Positions 42,001 to 50,221 of a stretch of DNA of 64,000 bases are shown piece after piece (the stretch's first letter is position 1; the number at the start of each line of letters is the position of its first letter). Source of the stretch: Streptomyces sp. NBC_01306. Its GTDB lineage: Bacteria > Actinomycetota > Actinomycetes > Streptomycetales > Streptomycetaceae. The stretch covers positions 4,779,001-4,843,000 of the forward strand of contig NZ_JAPEPC010000001.1 in the NCBI RefSeq assembly GCF_026340465.1, given 5' to 3'. The notes under the pieces were generated by a model, which was given only the letters and a program-made list of their open reading frames with translations, had not been told where the DNA came from and ran no database searches. A program made the position numbers and the translations under genes.

Positions 42001-43815
42001 CACGAAACGACCACGGGCGTCGGCGTCCCTGATCCCGAGGTCGCCGAGCGCCCCGGCCAGGTCCGAATCGTCGGACAACTGGGCGTCCACGTAGACGAGA
42101 TCGTCCTTGAGGCCGTCCTGCACCGTCCTGCGGAACACCTTGCCCGCGACCGGGGCGACCATGCCGTGGCCCTCGGTCAGGACAATGCGTGCCGTACGGG
42201 CTTCGGCGGCGAAGGGCGAGGACTCACGGATCATTTCGGCAAGAATGCGAATGGCGACCGCAGAGGCCTCGGCAGTCTCGTCGCCGACCAGGGCCTCCAG
42301 CCATTCGCGCACGGTGGCTCTGACCTGCTTCGTCTCCTTGAGGACATGGTCGACCTTGCCCGCGCGGATACCGACAGCCTCCACGGACGGGTGGATCCAG
42401 TCGGTGGGACGTCCGGGATAGGCGCTCCACGCCTCCAGCCAGCGCAGTTCGAGGCTTCCGCGCTCACCGAGAGTGGGGTGCAACCGCAAGTTGCGGGGGA
42501 TCTGCAGGACCCCGTCCTGATCAGGGAGCGACGGGCGCTGCGCCGCCAACTTCCAGATCTGTTCGGTGAGGTATTTGTCTGCCCAGTTCAGCGTCTCGGA
42601 CTCCCTGGGCCTGCCGGGGAGCAGGGGGAGATAGGCGCCGGGATCCGCGGCGGGAGCGAGCTGGGGCAGGGAATCGACGACCAGTCGGGCGGCGACCTGG
42701 ATGATCTCCTGATTGAAAGGGCTGGCGTCCAGAAGGTTCTGGCGGTCCTCATTCGTCTTCCATGCACCGTTGAGTGCACCACTCAGGGTCATGGGGTACT
42801 TGGTCGGGAAGAACGACCAGAATTCGCCGCGGCCCCTCGGCGCGGTGAGCACCGTGTCGCCCGTGTAGTCCGGCACGGCCCACGCGATGTCGATCGTCCC
42901 CCGATCGTGCATTTCGCCGGCGCTCCGGCGGGCCGCCTCGGTGGGGGTGTGGGCGTGCGTGAACACCTTCCACGTGGTCTTCTGCGCCTGCCGGCCCGTC
43001 CGTGTCTCGTGGATCGTGTGCTGGGCCCCCTCGTGAGTGACGGTGATCTCACGGCTGACCAGAGGCATCGATCGGCGGTCCTCCAGGACCACGGTCCCCA
43101 CATGGTGCGAGAAGAGCTGGAAGCGGGACGGAAACTCCCCCGACTGGTCCTCCTTCTGTGTGCCTCCGTGCATGTCCCGACCCAATGCCTCCGCCGCATT
43201 CGGGAGAAGGGGCAACCGGACCACTGTTGTCGCCCAGCCGAGCAACTGGTCGAGGACCGGGTCGGCCAGCCGTTCCTTGTCGGCGTCCAGAGGACGTGCC
43301 ATACGGAGGACCGGAGCTTCGAAGTCGCCGCCCGAACCCGCGGCCCCCCGGACCTTTCGGATCTCCGCGTACGACCACGTCCTGTCGAATCCGAATGAAC
43401 CGGATGTGCTGAAGAACTGGGGAGTGTCCGTGACCGCCAGGACCGATTTCACGCCAACTCCGAAGCGGCCGATCTGGCCACCGCGCTTCTTCGAGACGCT
43501 CATACGGAGAATGGTCTCCGCACCCTCCGGTGTGACCGCCGTGCCCTCGTTCGCGCAGTAGAGATGCGTTTCCGTGAGGATCACATGGACCTTACCGCCC
43601 GGCTGTTCGGCGATCTCGTCCGCAGCATTCTGGACGAGTTCGAACAACTGGCGGTCCCCATAACCACCTTGAGTGATACGTCGCTCGCCGTTCGCATGCT
43701 CCAGGATCAGGCCCGGGTCCACGCGATAGGTTTCCAGCACACGCGTCGACTGGTCGATGATCTTCTGGATGACGGGCAAGGAGCCCGAACTGCCCGTCGC
43801 TTCGGTGTGGTTCAA
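39043..43815 (-). CDS. Giant GHKL ATPase-SF2 helicase fusion (defence island unit A)
   Basis: The 1590-residue protein has two motors. The N-terminal sacsin-like GHKL ATPase shows the N box LFELVQNAADEIAE (about 57-70), a G1 region around CANEGTAVTPEGAE with the usual Asp replaced, and the G2-type loop GQIGRFGVGVKSVLAV (about 112-127). About 1000 residues of unknown structure follow. The C-terminal SF2 helicase has Walker A LPTGAGKTRVAAEAV (about 1218-1226), DEAH in VIVDEAHVAI (about 1326), LGLTATPFRN and motif VI YQQMIGRGLRGP. A TTG start at 43815 with GGAAG upstream is inferred. It leads the unit A operon and its stop overlaps the UvrD start. Similar ATPase-helicase fusions occur in other defence islands; ATP-driven clamping plus translocation on DNA is my inference. 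Confidence 0.82.
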   Translation of the reverse strand: MNHTEATGSSGSLPVIQKIIDQSTRVLETYRVDPGLILEHANGERRITQGGYGDRQLFELVQNAADEIAEQPGGKVHVILTETHLYCANEGTAVTPEGAETILRMSVSKKRGGQIGRFGVGVKSVLAVTDTPQFFSTSGSFGFDRTWSYAEIRKVRGAAGSGGDFEAPVLRMARPLDADKERLADPVLDQLLGWATTVVRLPLLPNAAEALGRDMHGGTQKEDQSGEFPSRFQLFSHHVGTVVLEDRRSMPLVSREITVTHEGAQHTIHETRTGRQAQKTTWKVFTHAHTPTEAARRSAGEMHDRGTIDIAWAVPDYTGDTVLTAPRGRGEFWSFFPTKYPMTLSGALNGAWKTNEDRQNLLDASPFNQEIIQVAARLVVDSLPQLAPAADPGAYLPLLPGRPRESETLNWADKYLTEQIWKLAAQRPSLPDQDGVLQIPRNLRLHPTLGERGSLELRWLEAWSAYPGRPTDWIHPSVEAVGIRAGKVDHVLKETKQVRATVREWLEALVGDETAEASAVAIRILAEMIRESSPFAAEARTARIVLTEGHGMVAPVAGKVFRRTVQDGLKDDLVYVDAQLSDDSDLAGALGDLGIRDADARGRFVGVLDQGFDGYSPQAWTRFWELFHSAGGSHVSGEVKSRVAEPLRTLFVRTVDGRFHRMDDCLLPGAVVPGDRSRDTSVAVDMTFHSDDMAVFREFGLRDRPTRGHEPESAPWFEEYRTAMYDSYCKTLSSSATRPSIGRLRLEGSSTGGPLHLLQQLSDEGRAAFVKALPDDSVIDAWTLQIGAQAATRKNIYSPLRWMLSRYGRVPTSQGVVPLSEAVGPQLRAYADVLRVADISPEKARKLRLPAVVTDVPPHQWQKLMAQLEQSEDDAFVGRTYVMMTRLEVDFPENSLTRCRVGSEWTTREDGEIAVAGTAEEYRTLRAEQLPALLAGSPEDAELLTKTWGMLRYSDVITKETRHVGEGEPVLLRDEYPALRQRLGNAINDYSLLRCSELEELKRTPLGTWPTQLSSALLGKTVLVLEPTSRLEALVAADRELRWGLHETGCRAVLDAQDRQEADQQLQQSLRAVREAGSVEEKLELLIGATALRAGLPPGLLESERADLNGAEPSGARVARMAYNAHGDSVLQVHSRDLVAAYPSHAPSSFSGSSPAVKFVSEFGFPDAFAGTRTPSLPPRVDVPGPSEFPRLHDYQEKLAAKVFAMLDRFAPQRGMLSLPTGAGKTRVAAEAVIRWIKQVRDLDGPILWIAQTEELCEQAVQSWSFVWTKVGAETPLTISRLWTTNEAGPISGRPHLVVATDAKLRNCLGTDGYAWLRAASLVIVDEAHVAISPQYTEILAHLGLTARETRRHLLGLTATPFRNTNDEETRRLVQRFGAQRLDDGIFPSGDAYAELQELGMLAEVTHRELRGGTIELTSDEKERADQMSLLSKAAEQRLAEDQDRNSRILEEIAAMPSDWPVLVFATSVTHAKFLAAKLKDRDIRAASVDSATPTGERRRSIDDFRSGRTRVLTNYGVLTQGFDAPATRAVVVARPTYSPNVYQQMIGRGLRGPGNGGKETCLILNVRDNITNYGKSLAFTQFEHLWRAK

Positions 43816-43930
43816 AGTGCTTCCGTCTCCTGACCATGGCTGAGCACGCGAGTCGTCAACGGCCGGCCGTTGCGGGGGTACGGCCGGCCGCCAAATGAAC
43901 GATAGACGTGGTAGCTGACGCTACGTCGGT

Positions 43931-44278
43931 TCAATCGAACTTGAGGATGAGGACGATCACGACGGCCGGACGCGTACGCCGGTACCGCCGAAGTGCGTAA
44001 CTCCTGTTCGGGGGGCGGGTGTTCGCGGTCACCCGGGGGCGGCGGGGCCCGCGCGGCGGGCGGCTGCTCCGCGGGGCCGCGCCGTCCGGAGGGGGCGTGG
44101 TGGGCCTGTTGTTCTCAGGAGGAGTCGGAGCCGCCTCCGCCGTCCTGCGGGCGGAGGCGCGCCTGCGCCGGAGGCTGTTGATGACGGGGCGCGTCAGACC
44201 GACCGTGTCGAGGAGGTCGGACTTCTGCCCCGGGTCGTCGATGGAGTCGTACTGGTCGACGATGTCGAACTCGGACAT
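43931..44278 (-). CDS. Possible small basic protein in the island control region
   Basis: A 115-residue frame starts at ATG 44278 (AGGGG eleven bases upstream): MSEFDIVDQYDSIDDPG, an acidic head that resembles a folded helix, followed by SDLLDTVGLTRPVINSLRRRRASARR and a long Pro/Arg tail of low complexity. Only the first 45 residues look like a protein; the tail may reflect loss of the original stop. I recognise no family. It is oriented with unit A but separated from it by 115 bases. Confidence 0.35.
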   Translation of the reverse strand: MSEFDIVDQYDSIDDPGQKSDLLDTVGLTRPVINSLRRRRASARRTAEAAPTPPENNRPTTPPPDGAAPRSSRPPRGPRRPRVTANTRPPNRSYALRRYRRTRPAVVIVLILKFD

Positions 44279-44887
44279 GGGTATTGCACCCCTGCTCTCG
44301 TGTGTTTGTGCATGTCGAATCGGGCGGTACCGAAAATGGCGCACGTACAGAAGGGCCGAATGCACACGAGATGGATGGTGTGAATTCTGCAGGAGGTCGG
44401 AAAAAGACGTCAGAATTATTTCCCGATATTGGAGCGGGAGTCGAATGGGTGAGTAAATGAAACCCTATTCCGCCGAATCGAGCAAGGGTGTTTGCGAATT
44501 CAGCGGGAAGGATGCGAGGAACGTGATTGTGGGCGTTCGGGCACGCGGAACCAGGGGCCGTTTTCAGCGGTGCTGCTGGAAGGGGATTACTTCTCGGCGG
44601 TTCGGACGCTACAGGCTCGGCGCCGCGCATTGCAAGGCCGTTCGTCCCGTCTTTGTCGTGCAAGTTCACAGGCGCATACCCGGTCGAACCGTATTTTTTG
44701 GCACAGGGGTACGCATTCTTCTCATGCCTCTCTTGCGGGGAGGATCGGGATATTCGATCAATAGCTTCAAGGGTTGCCCTGGGGCCCCCGACTTCCCGTC
44801 AATCAAAATTGTCGCTCCGCCGCCTGCGTCAAATTTCGGGGTGTACGGTTGACCTCTGAGCAGTGCGGCAGCTGAGGAGTGGTGACG
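44279..44887. other. A+T-rich divergent control region of the defence island
   Basis: About 600 bases upstream of unit B contain no convincing gene; several short frames lack codon bias. Local A+T is clearly higher than in the flanks (for example 44385-44470 and 44790-44850), unusual for Streptomyces. Unit B's ribosome-binding site GAGGAG lies at 44874-44879. With the XRE-domain protein encoded just downstream, this is the natural place for an operator, but I could not identify a convincing palindrome. Confidence 0.45.
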
Positions 44888-47011
44888 TTGGACAGCGGCA
44901 TGGATTTCGGGCCCTGGCTCGCGCGACAGCTGAAACAGTCGCGCATGAGTCAGGCCGATCTGGCTCAGCAGATCGGCATGACACGAGCCGCTGTCTCGGC
45001 CTGGATCACCGGACGCGCGACCCCGCGTGAAGAGACCATCGGGAAGATCGCCGACGCCCTCGGCACGGACACCGGGACCATCCACACCCGTACCGCGGAC
45101 ACCCTCGCCGGCCTGCCCGTTTCGTGGTACCACCGCCCTGCCTACGAGGACGGCGGCCGAGACTTCGGCAATGCCGCGGCCTTCGCCTTCGAAGCGGATG
45201 TCGAGGTGTTGGCCCGGGAAGCCACTCAGAACAGTCTCGACGAACGGCTGCCCGGGCCCCGTCCGGTCCGTGTTCGCTACACGTTGCACGAGCTGACGGG
45301 AGAAGCGCTCGCCCGCTTCCGGGAGGCGATCTGTTGGGACGATCTCCTCCCGCACTACGAGGCGGCGGCGGACGTCGATCAGAAGGTCGGCCGGGTCATC
45401 GCTTCAGGATTGCGTGAGATGCACGAGCGCGACCGGTTGGTCCTCTTGCGGGTCGACGACTACAACGCCTCCGGGCTGACCGGCGACGACTACGAGACCG
45501 GCCGGTTCGCCGCCGTCGTACGACGCCAGCTCGACAGCCAGAAGTCCATGACCGGCGCCGGTGGTTCTTACGGTCTGGGCAAGGCGACGCTCTGGGCCAC
45601 CAGTCGACTCGGTCTCGTGATCATGAACTCCACTCTGTCCGAGCCCCACGAAGGGCGCACCGAGCGACGGCTCATCGGTCGACTCGACCTGCCGTGGCGT
45701 GAGGTCGACGGCAGAGCCTGGGCCGGGCCCGCCTGGCTGGGGCGGCCGGACCCCGATTCGGCCAATGTGAATGTGGCCCGTTCGTGGTGGGCGGACCCGG
45801 AGAGTGTCGAGCGGCTGCACCTCACTCGGGAGAGCCCGGAACCGGGCACGTCCTTCCTCATCGTCGGAGCTCATGACGTGGCGACACTCGCGGAGGCCGC
45901 CCCGGGGACGGAGGGTGAGGAGAGCGAGGACGACGACAGCGTGTATCGCATGCACAAGCGTCTCCTCCAGGCCCTCGGACGCAACTTCTGGGCTGCGATG
46001 ACGATGGGCGAGAAAACACAGCCGCTGCTGGAGGCGTCCGTCCGAACGCTCCGCAACGGGGTGGAGATCATCGAGGAGGAGCGGGTCGATCCCCGTGTCA
46101 CCCAGCCCTCACGTACCCGTGCTCTCCAGGCATTCCTGGACGGTACAACCGTGGACCGCCTGACCGAATCCGGGCAGGTGGCCATGGCGACGGTGCCGTT
46201 GAACGTGCCCGCTCCCGCGGGTCTGGGCAGCGGGAGCGAGCACCGCGCGGTCGTCCTGGTGACGGAGGCCGACGATCGGGACGACGGTAAACCGAACTCC
46301 GTGGTGACGATGCGAGGCAACCGGATGACCGTCAGGACCGCGCGAGTTCCCGAACTCGCTCTGGGGACAAACCCGTTCCAGGCGGTGCTGCTGGCCGGGC
46401 ACGCCGCAGGTGACGACGCGCCGTTCGCCGACGAGGCCGAAGAGTTCCTCCGGACATCCGAGCCACCCGAGCACAACAAGTGGGGGCAGACGGAAGAGCT
46501 GCGGATGCGCTACTCGGCCTCCGCGTATCGCCGGATCGCCACGCTGACCCGCGACACGAACAAGGCGGTTCGTGAACTGGTCGCGGTCCCGAAGGCCAAA
46601 CGGCGCGAAGGCACCGATCGGCTGCGCAAGCGACTCGCGGTGGGCGGCAAGAAGGTGACGAGGCCCACGGGAGCAGCCGGTCTGCCGACACTGGACGAGC
46701 TCGAGGCCCGGATCGACGACCATGGCGCCTGGTGCGTGACGGCCCAGGTGAAGGTTCCGGTCGGAGGCGACACCTGGCACTCGACTCCGGTGGCCAAGCT
46801 GGATGTGCGATCGGGTCCACGGCCCCTGCTGAAATGGGCAGAACTGGGCGCTGTGCACAACTGCGAACTGATCGACGGCGTACTGCACTTCACACCGGGC
46901 GCCCGGAACGCCACCTTCCGCGGAGTCACCGATGTGTCCACACATCCCGTACGGGCCGCGCTCACCGGCCTTGTCGTGGAGCTCCGCACGGACAAGGGGG
47001 GCAGGGCATGA
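44888..47011 (+). CDS. XRE HTH-GHKL ATPase fusion (defence island unit B)
   Basis: The product of about 707 residues begins with a complete XRE-type helix-turn-helix (SQADLAQQIGMTRAAVSAWITGRATP, residues 20-46, within a domain of 5-60). After a linker comes a GHKL ATPase: N box VLAREATQNSLDERL (about 107-121), G1 LRVDDYNASGLTGDD (187-201) and G2 GAGGSYGLGKATLWA (223-237). The C-terminal 450 residues are not recognised. The fusion suggests a protein that binds DNA, perhaps its own promoter, in a nucleotide-dependent way. TTG 44888 is chosen for its eight-base distance to GAGGAG; GTG 44882 and ATG 44900 are alternatives. The stop overlaps the next gene. Confidence 0.8.
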   Translation: MDSGMDFGPWLARQLKQSRMSQADLAQQIGMTRAAVSAWITGRATPREETIGKIADALGTDTGTIHTRTADTLAGLPVSWYHRPAYEDGGRDFGNAAAFAFEADVEVLAREATQNSLDERLPGPRPVRVRYTLHELTGEALARFREAICWDDLLPHYEAAADVDQKVGRVIASGLREMHERDRLVLLRVDDYNASGLTGDDYETGRFAAVVRRQLDSQKSMTGAGGSYGLGKATLWATSRLGLVIMNSTLSEPHEGRTERRLIGRLDLPWREVDGRAWAGPAWLGRPDPDSANVNVARSWWADPESVERLHLTRESPEPGTSFLIVGAHDVATLAEAAPGTEGEESEDDDSVYRMHKRLLQALGRNFWAAMTMGEKTQPLLEASVRTLRNGVEIIEEERVDPRVTQPSRTRALQAFLDGTTVDRLTESGQVAMATVPLNVPAPAGLGSGSEHRAVVLVTEADDRDDGKPNSVVTMRGNRMTVRTARVPELALGTNPFQAVLLAGHAAGDDAPFADEAEEFLRTSEPPEHNKWGQTEELRMRYSASAYRRIATLTRDTNKAVRELVAVPKAKRREGTDRLRKRLAVGGKKVTRPTGAAGLPTLDELEARIDDHGAWCVTAQVKVPVGGDTWHSTPVAKLDVRSGPRPLLKWAELGAVHNCELIDGVLHFTPGARNATFRGVTDVSTHPVRAALTGLVVELRTDKGGRA

Positions 47012-48000
47012 AGGCCTTCCCGTACAAGCGCCTTCCCGGGGCGGTGTCGCTGCGCGTGACAGCGGTCGGTCTGAGAGGGCCGGGGGAGAACCGAGAGCCT
47101 CTGGACACCAAGGCGTTCTCGGTCGTCGAGCAAGTGGTCGCCCTGGGAATGACCGAGCGCGACGACTGGGAGAGCGCGCGGCTGAAGTTGTCGGCCACGG
47201 TTCCGGCCAGGGCGACCGAGTCGGACGGCTACTGGTCGGACGTGTCGGTCGTCGCTGTGTTGATCGACAAGGTCACCAATACACGGACTGTCGTCCGCCT
47301 CAAGCAGGACACGGAGGGCGGCCGGGAGTGGGGCGGGCATCTGGAACTGTGGCGGGCCGATCATCTCGACCGGGCCACTCTGTCCGTCAGTGTGGTCGCG
47401 ACCGTCGACGGTGTACCGGGGCGAGTGATCGCCACATCGGAGAAGGACTGGATCGTCGACCTGACGGCCCGAGCCCCGTTGCGCGACCGCGAACTCGATG
47501 TGGTCGAGATCGGTTTCCGGGAAGGGCCCGAGTGGCTGCGGCCCTTCCGGGATGTCCCCTGGATCGTGGACACTTCCGGAGAGTTGCCCGCCGTGCATCT
47601 GAACACCGACTTCGAGGGCATCACCGATCTCGTCGGCGCCAACGGGTCCTCGGTCGAGAGCCTCGTCCGCGATCTGCTGCTGGCCCAGATGTGCACGGAC
47701 GTGTGGACCGCTGTGTTCCACACAGCCATTGGGGACCTGGAGATGGAGGAGGACGGTACGCCGCTCTTCCCCCATGACTGGCGGGGTGAAGTACTGCGCG
47801 AGATGCTCCCGGACGTCGTGCCCGGCCGATCTCCGGAGGACGCTCTGAGGGATGTCCACCGGCGACGCACCGGAACATCCGGATGGACCGACCTCCAACC
47901 CCGTATCCATTTCGCAGCCACTCGCCGGGCCGAGGTCCCCAAAGCCCTGTCGACGACCATTCGCGGCCTGGACCGACTCCACCGGGAGAGCGACGTATGA
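47008..48000 (+). CDS. Unknown protein of defence island unit B
   Basis: The 330-residue protein begins MKAFPYKRLPGAVSLRVTAVGL. The first 150 residues look beta-rich with regular alternation (VSVVAVLIDKVTNTRTVVRLKQD, ATLSVSVVATVDGV), and the C-terminal half is mixed, with a conserved-looking WIVDTSGELPAVHLN stretch and a helical end. No catalytic motif, membrane segment or signal peptide is seen. ATG 47008 overlaps the upstream stop (ATGA), so it is translated with the XRE-GHKL protein and should work with it. I do not recognise the family. Confidence 0.75.
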   Translation: MKAFPYKRLPGAVSLRVTAVGLRGPGENREPLDTKAFSVVEQVVALGMTERDDWESARLKLSATVPARATESDGYWSDVSVVAVLIDKVTNTRTVVRLKQDTEGGREWGGHLELWRADHLDRATLSVSVVATVDGVPGRVIATSEKDWIVDLTARAPLRDRELDVVEIGFREGPEWLRPFRDVPWIVDTSGELPAVHLNTDFEGITDLVGANGSSVESLVRDLLLAQMCTDVWTAVFHTAIGDLEMEEDGTPLFPHDWRGEVLREMLPDVVPGRSPEDALRDVHRRRTGTSGWTDLQPRIHFAATRRAEVPKALSTTIRGLDRLHRESDV

Positions 48001-48896
48001 CCGACAAGCCGGCCTACCTGCCCCAGCGCCTGGCACTGCTCTCCGACCTGAACGCCGCCCAGTACCTCACGGAGGGGTTGCTCACGGGCAAGGAGGACGT
48101 ACCCGCCATGGCGCTCAACAAGATCGCCGATCCTGTGCCCGGTGACGAGGCCCGCGCGGCGCTGGGACCCGTTCGTGATCTTGTCGAAGACGCGATGCAC
48201 GAGTTCCGGGATGCCAAGCCGACCAGGGCCGACGCCTGGCTCGCCCCGCGGCTTCACGCGACCTTGCGGCTCGACCGCCGGGAGGCAGCCGACCGCCGGA
48301 TGTGGAACTACCTGGCGCTGGGCGTGGCCCCCGACTACGTGGTCTGGCGTCACATGTCGGTGAAGAAGGACGACAAGGTTCCGAAGGTCGCTGCCGCGCG
48401 ATTTCGCGGTATGCACTACACGCAGGCCTTCGCCAGGCTCTGGTGGGCGGCAGAGCTGTTCCGCGACGGCTCGGACTACGGACCGGTGGTGACGGCCTGC
48501 TCCCATCAGGACATGCTCAACACCGCCCTGCGATTCGACGTGGTCGACCACCGTCCGACGGCTCAGGCGATGCTTCGACTCATCGAACGTGGCACCGTGC
48601 CGGGCGGCCGTGAGATCAACGCTCTGGCGTCGGCGGTCAACGCTTCCGCGGCAACGCTGATGTACGACGTCGTCGCCCCGGACATCGAACGGGACGGCCG
48701 TCCGTTGCGGGAATGGGTGGATGCCGCCGAGTGGGCGCCGCCCGTGCCGCGCAGGGCGCTTCCGGAAGGACCGGCCGAGGAAGGAGCTCCGGAAAGCTCG
48801 GTGGCCGAGCTCGTCGACCGTTTTGCGGGACTCTTCGCCGAGGCCCCCGTGCGCGGCAAGGAAGGCACGGACGACAGTGAGGCCGACGCGGTCTGA
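47997..48896 (+). CDS. Unknown, mostly helical protein of unit B (DUF6339-like?)
   Basis: The 299-residue protein is predicted mostly helical. A central segment with FARLWWAAELFRDG, then CSHQDMLNTALRF, resembles what I remember of DUF6339, but I could not test this. The C-terminal 50 residues are acidic and Pro-rich. No nuclease motif is visible. ATG 47997 overlaps the preceding stop by four bases, which makes a tightly coupled three-gene operon. It converges with the methyltransferase gene; the stops are 21 bases apart. Confidence 0.75.
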   Translation: MTDKPAYLPQRLALLSDLNAAQYLTEGLLTGKEDVPAMALNKIADPVPGDEARAALGPVRDLVEDAMHEFRDAKPTRADAWLAPRLHATLRLDRREAADRRMWNYLALGVAPDYVVWRHMSVKKDDKVPKVAAARFRGMHYTQAFARLWWAAELFRDGSDYGPVVTACSHQDMLNTALRFDVVDHRPTAQAMLRLIERGTVPGGREINALASAVNASAATLMYDVVAPDIERDGRPLREWVDAAEWAPPVPRRALPEGPAEEGAPESSVAELVDRFAGLFAEAPVRGKEGTDDSEADAV

Positions 48897-48917
48897 GAGA
48901 CCGACCTGCCGCCGGCC

Positions 48918-50153
48918 TCAGGCCTCTTCGGGAAGTGCCTCGTTCGTGGACCGGGCCGGCGGCTCCCAGTCCTTCAACCGCGTGAACCACTCCTCCTTCG
49001 GGGGCTCGCGCAGGAGGGCGATGCTCAGGATGTGGAGGGAGAGGCGTGGCGGAATGGCGTTGCCGATCTGCTGGGCCACGTCGGTGGAACGCCAGGGATA
49101 CCGGGCGGGGAACGACTGGAGGAGGCCGGCCTCTTCGAACGTCAACCGGTCCAATTCCTCGCCGACTTCCTTCGTGCCCGACTCTCCTTCCTTCAGAAGA
49201 TAGAGGCGGTTCCGTCGGACCTTGCCGGTGACCGTCGCAGCGGGCTCCTGCGAAGTGCGGCGGCCCCGATTCTTCGGGTCGCCGCCCGAGCCGTAATTGG
49301 AGACCATCACAAAGTCGTGGGGCCGCGTCGCCGCGAGGGCGTCCTGCATGGCCACCCAAGGCTCGACCTCGTCTCCGACAGTTGTCGAGAACAAGGTGTC
49401 GTTCGGGTCCTGCTCTTGCTCCGTCCGTTTCCGGAGCCGCTCGACCCCCTTCTGATACCGCTGGTGGGTCGGCTTGGGGAACAGAACCTTCCGCTCCACG
49501 TTGTTCGGGTCGTACTGCGCGATCAGTACGGCCCGTCGACGTGCTTGGGGCACGCCGAAGTCCTCGGAGTGCAGAACGTGTGCCTCGGCGGCGTACCCGG
49601 TCTGCTTGAGGATCTTGACGTAGTGCCTCCAGACCGGGAGGACCGTCGGTACCTGCTCCAGGACGATCACCTCGTACGGCTTTCCGCGCCGGAGAAGGGC
49701 TTCCATGATCCAGCGCAGTGGCTGGAGTACGAGCCCTGTGCGCTCGTCGGACATGGCGTCGGTCTCGCCCTTGACCGCTTTCCACGCCGCCTCGAAGGAT
49801 GCGAAGTCGTCATGGCCGGCGAGGCATGTGGCCAAGCGCGTCACGTCGTCCAGGGCCTTGTGGCCCTTCCGATTACCGGCGACGGAGAAGGACTGGCACG
49901 GCGGGCCACCGGTCAGCACAGTTGCGTGGGCGACATCGGGGTCGCACGGGCCGAGCTCGGCGACGTCCTTCGCTTCGGTGGTCAGGAGACCGGCAGCCCT
50001 TCGGGTCTCCCGGGTGGCGTCGTCCCACTCGACTCCGATGCTCTCCACGCCGTCCATGATCGTGGCGGCGATGTCGAGGCCGCCGGGGCCTGCGAAGAGA
50101 TCGACGATCCCGAATTTCGCAGGCGGAAGCGGTGGATCAAGTGGGCGGGTCAT
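48918..50153 (-). CDS. DNA cytosine-5 methyltransferase (defence island unit C)
   Basis: The 411-residue enzyme has the C5-methyltransferase motifs in order: motif I VDLFAGPGGLD (17-27), motif IV TGGPPCQSFSVAG with catalytic Cys86, motif VI LEQVP (the usual ENV is EQV), motif VIII QARRRAVLIA, a target-recognition region (about 215-330) and motif X QQIGNAIPP. It should methylate cytosine and protect host DNA; the target sequence cannot be predicted. It ends unit C. ATG 50153 lacks a ribosome-binding site and TACACT lies eight bases upstream, so it might also have its own leaderless promoter. The Asn of ENV is replaced by Gln, which is unusual but may be tolerated. Confidence 0.9.
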   Translation of the reverse strand: MTRPLDPPLPPAKFGIVDLFAGPGGLDIAATIMDGVESIGVEWDDATRETRRAAGLLTTEAKDVAELGPCDPDVAHATVLTGGPPCQSFSVAGNRKGHKALDDVTRLATCLAGHDDFASFEAAWKAVKGETDAMSDERTGLVLQPLRWIMEALLRRGKPYEVIVLEQVPTVLPVWRHYVKILKQTGYAAEAHVLHSEDFGVPQARRRAVLIAQYDPNNVERKVLFPKPTHQRYQKGVERLRKRTEQEQDPNDTLFSTTVGDEVEPWVAMQDALAATRPHDFVMVSNYGSGGDPKNRGRRTSQEPAATVTGKVRRNRLYLLKEGESGTKEVGEELDRLTFEEAGLLQSFPARYPWRSTDVAQQIGNAIPPRLSLHILSIALLREPPKEEWFTRLKDWEPPARSTNEALPEEA

Positions 50154-50221
50154 GAGGTGCAAGTGTAGCCGGCGTAGGAGGTCTCCGGTCCCGGCATGCG
50201 GTCCTCGCGGGCCATGACGGA

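Noticed and set aside
32080..43815. BREX, Druantia or Zorya system
   Set aside because: No PglX, PglZ, BrxC, DruE-type fusion or ZorAB motor proteins are present; the DUF1998 protein is a separate DrmB-type gene beside a DrmA-type helicase.
44457..44852. Gene in the A+T-rich region upstream of the XRE-GHKL gene
   Set aside because: Overlapping short frames in all phases lack codon bias and homology; none has a ribosome-binding site of note.
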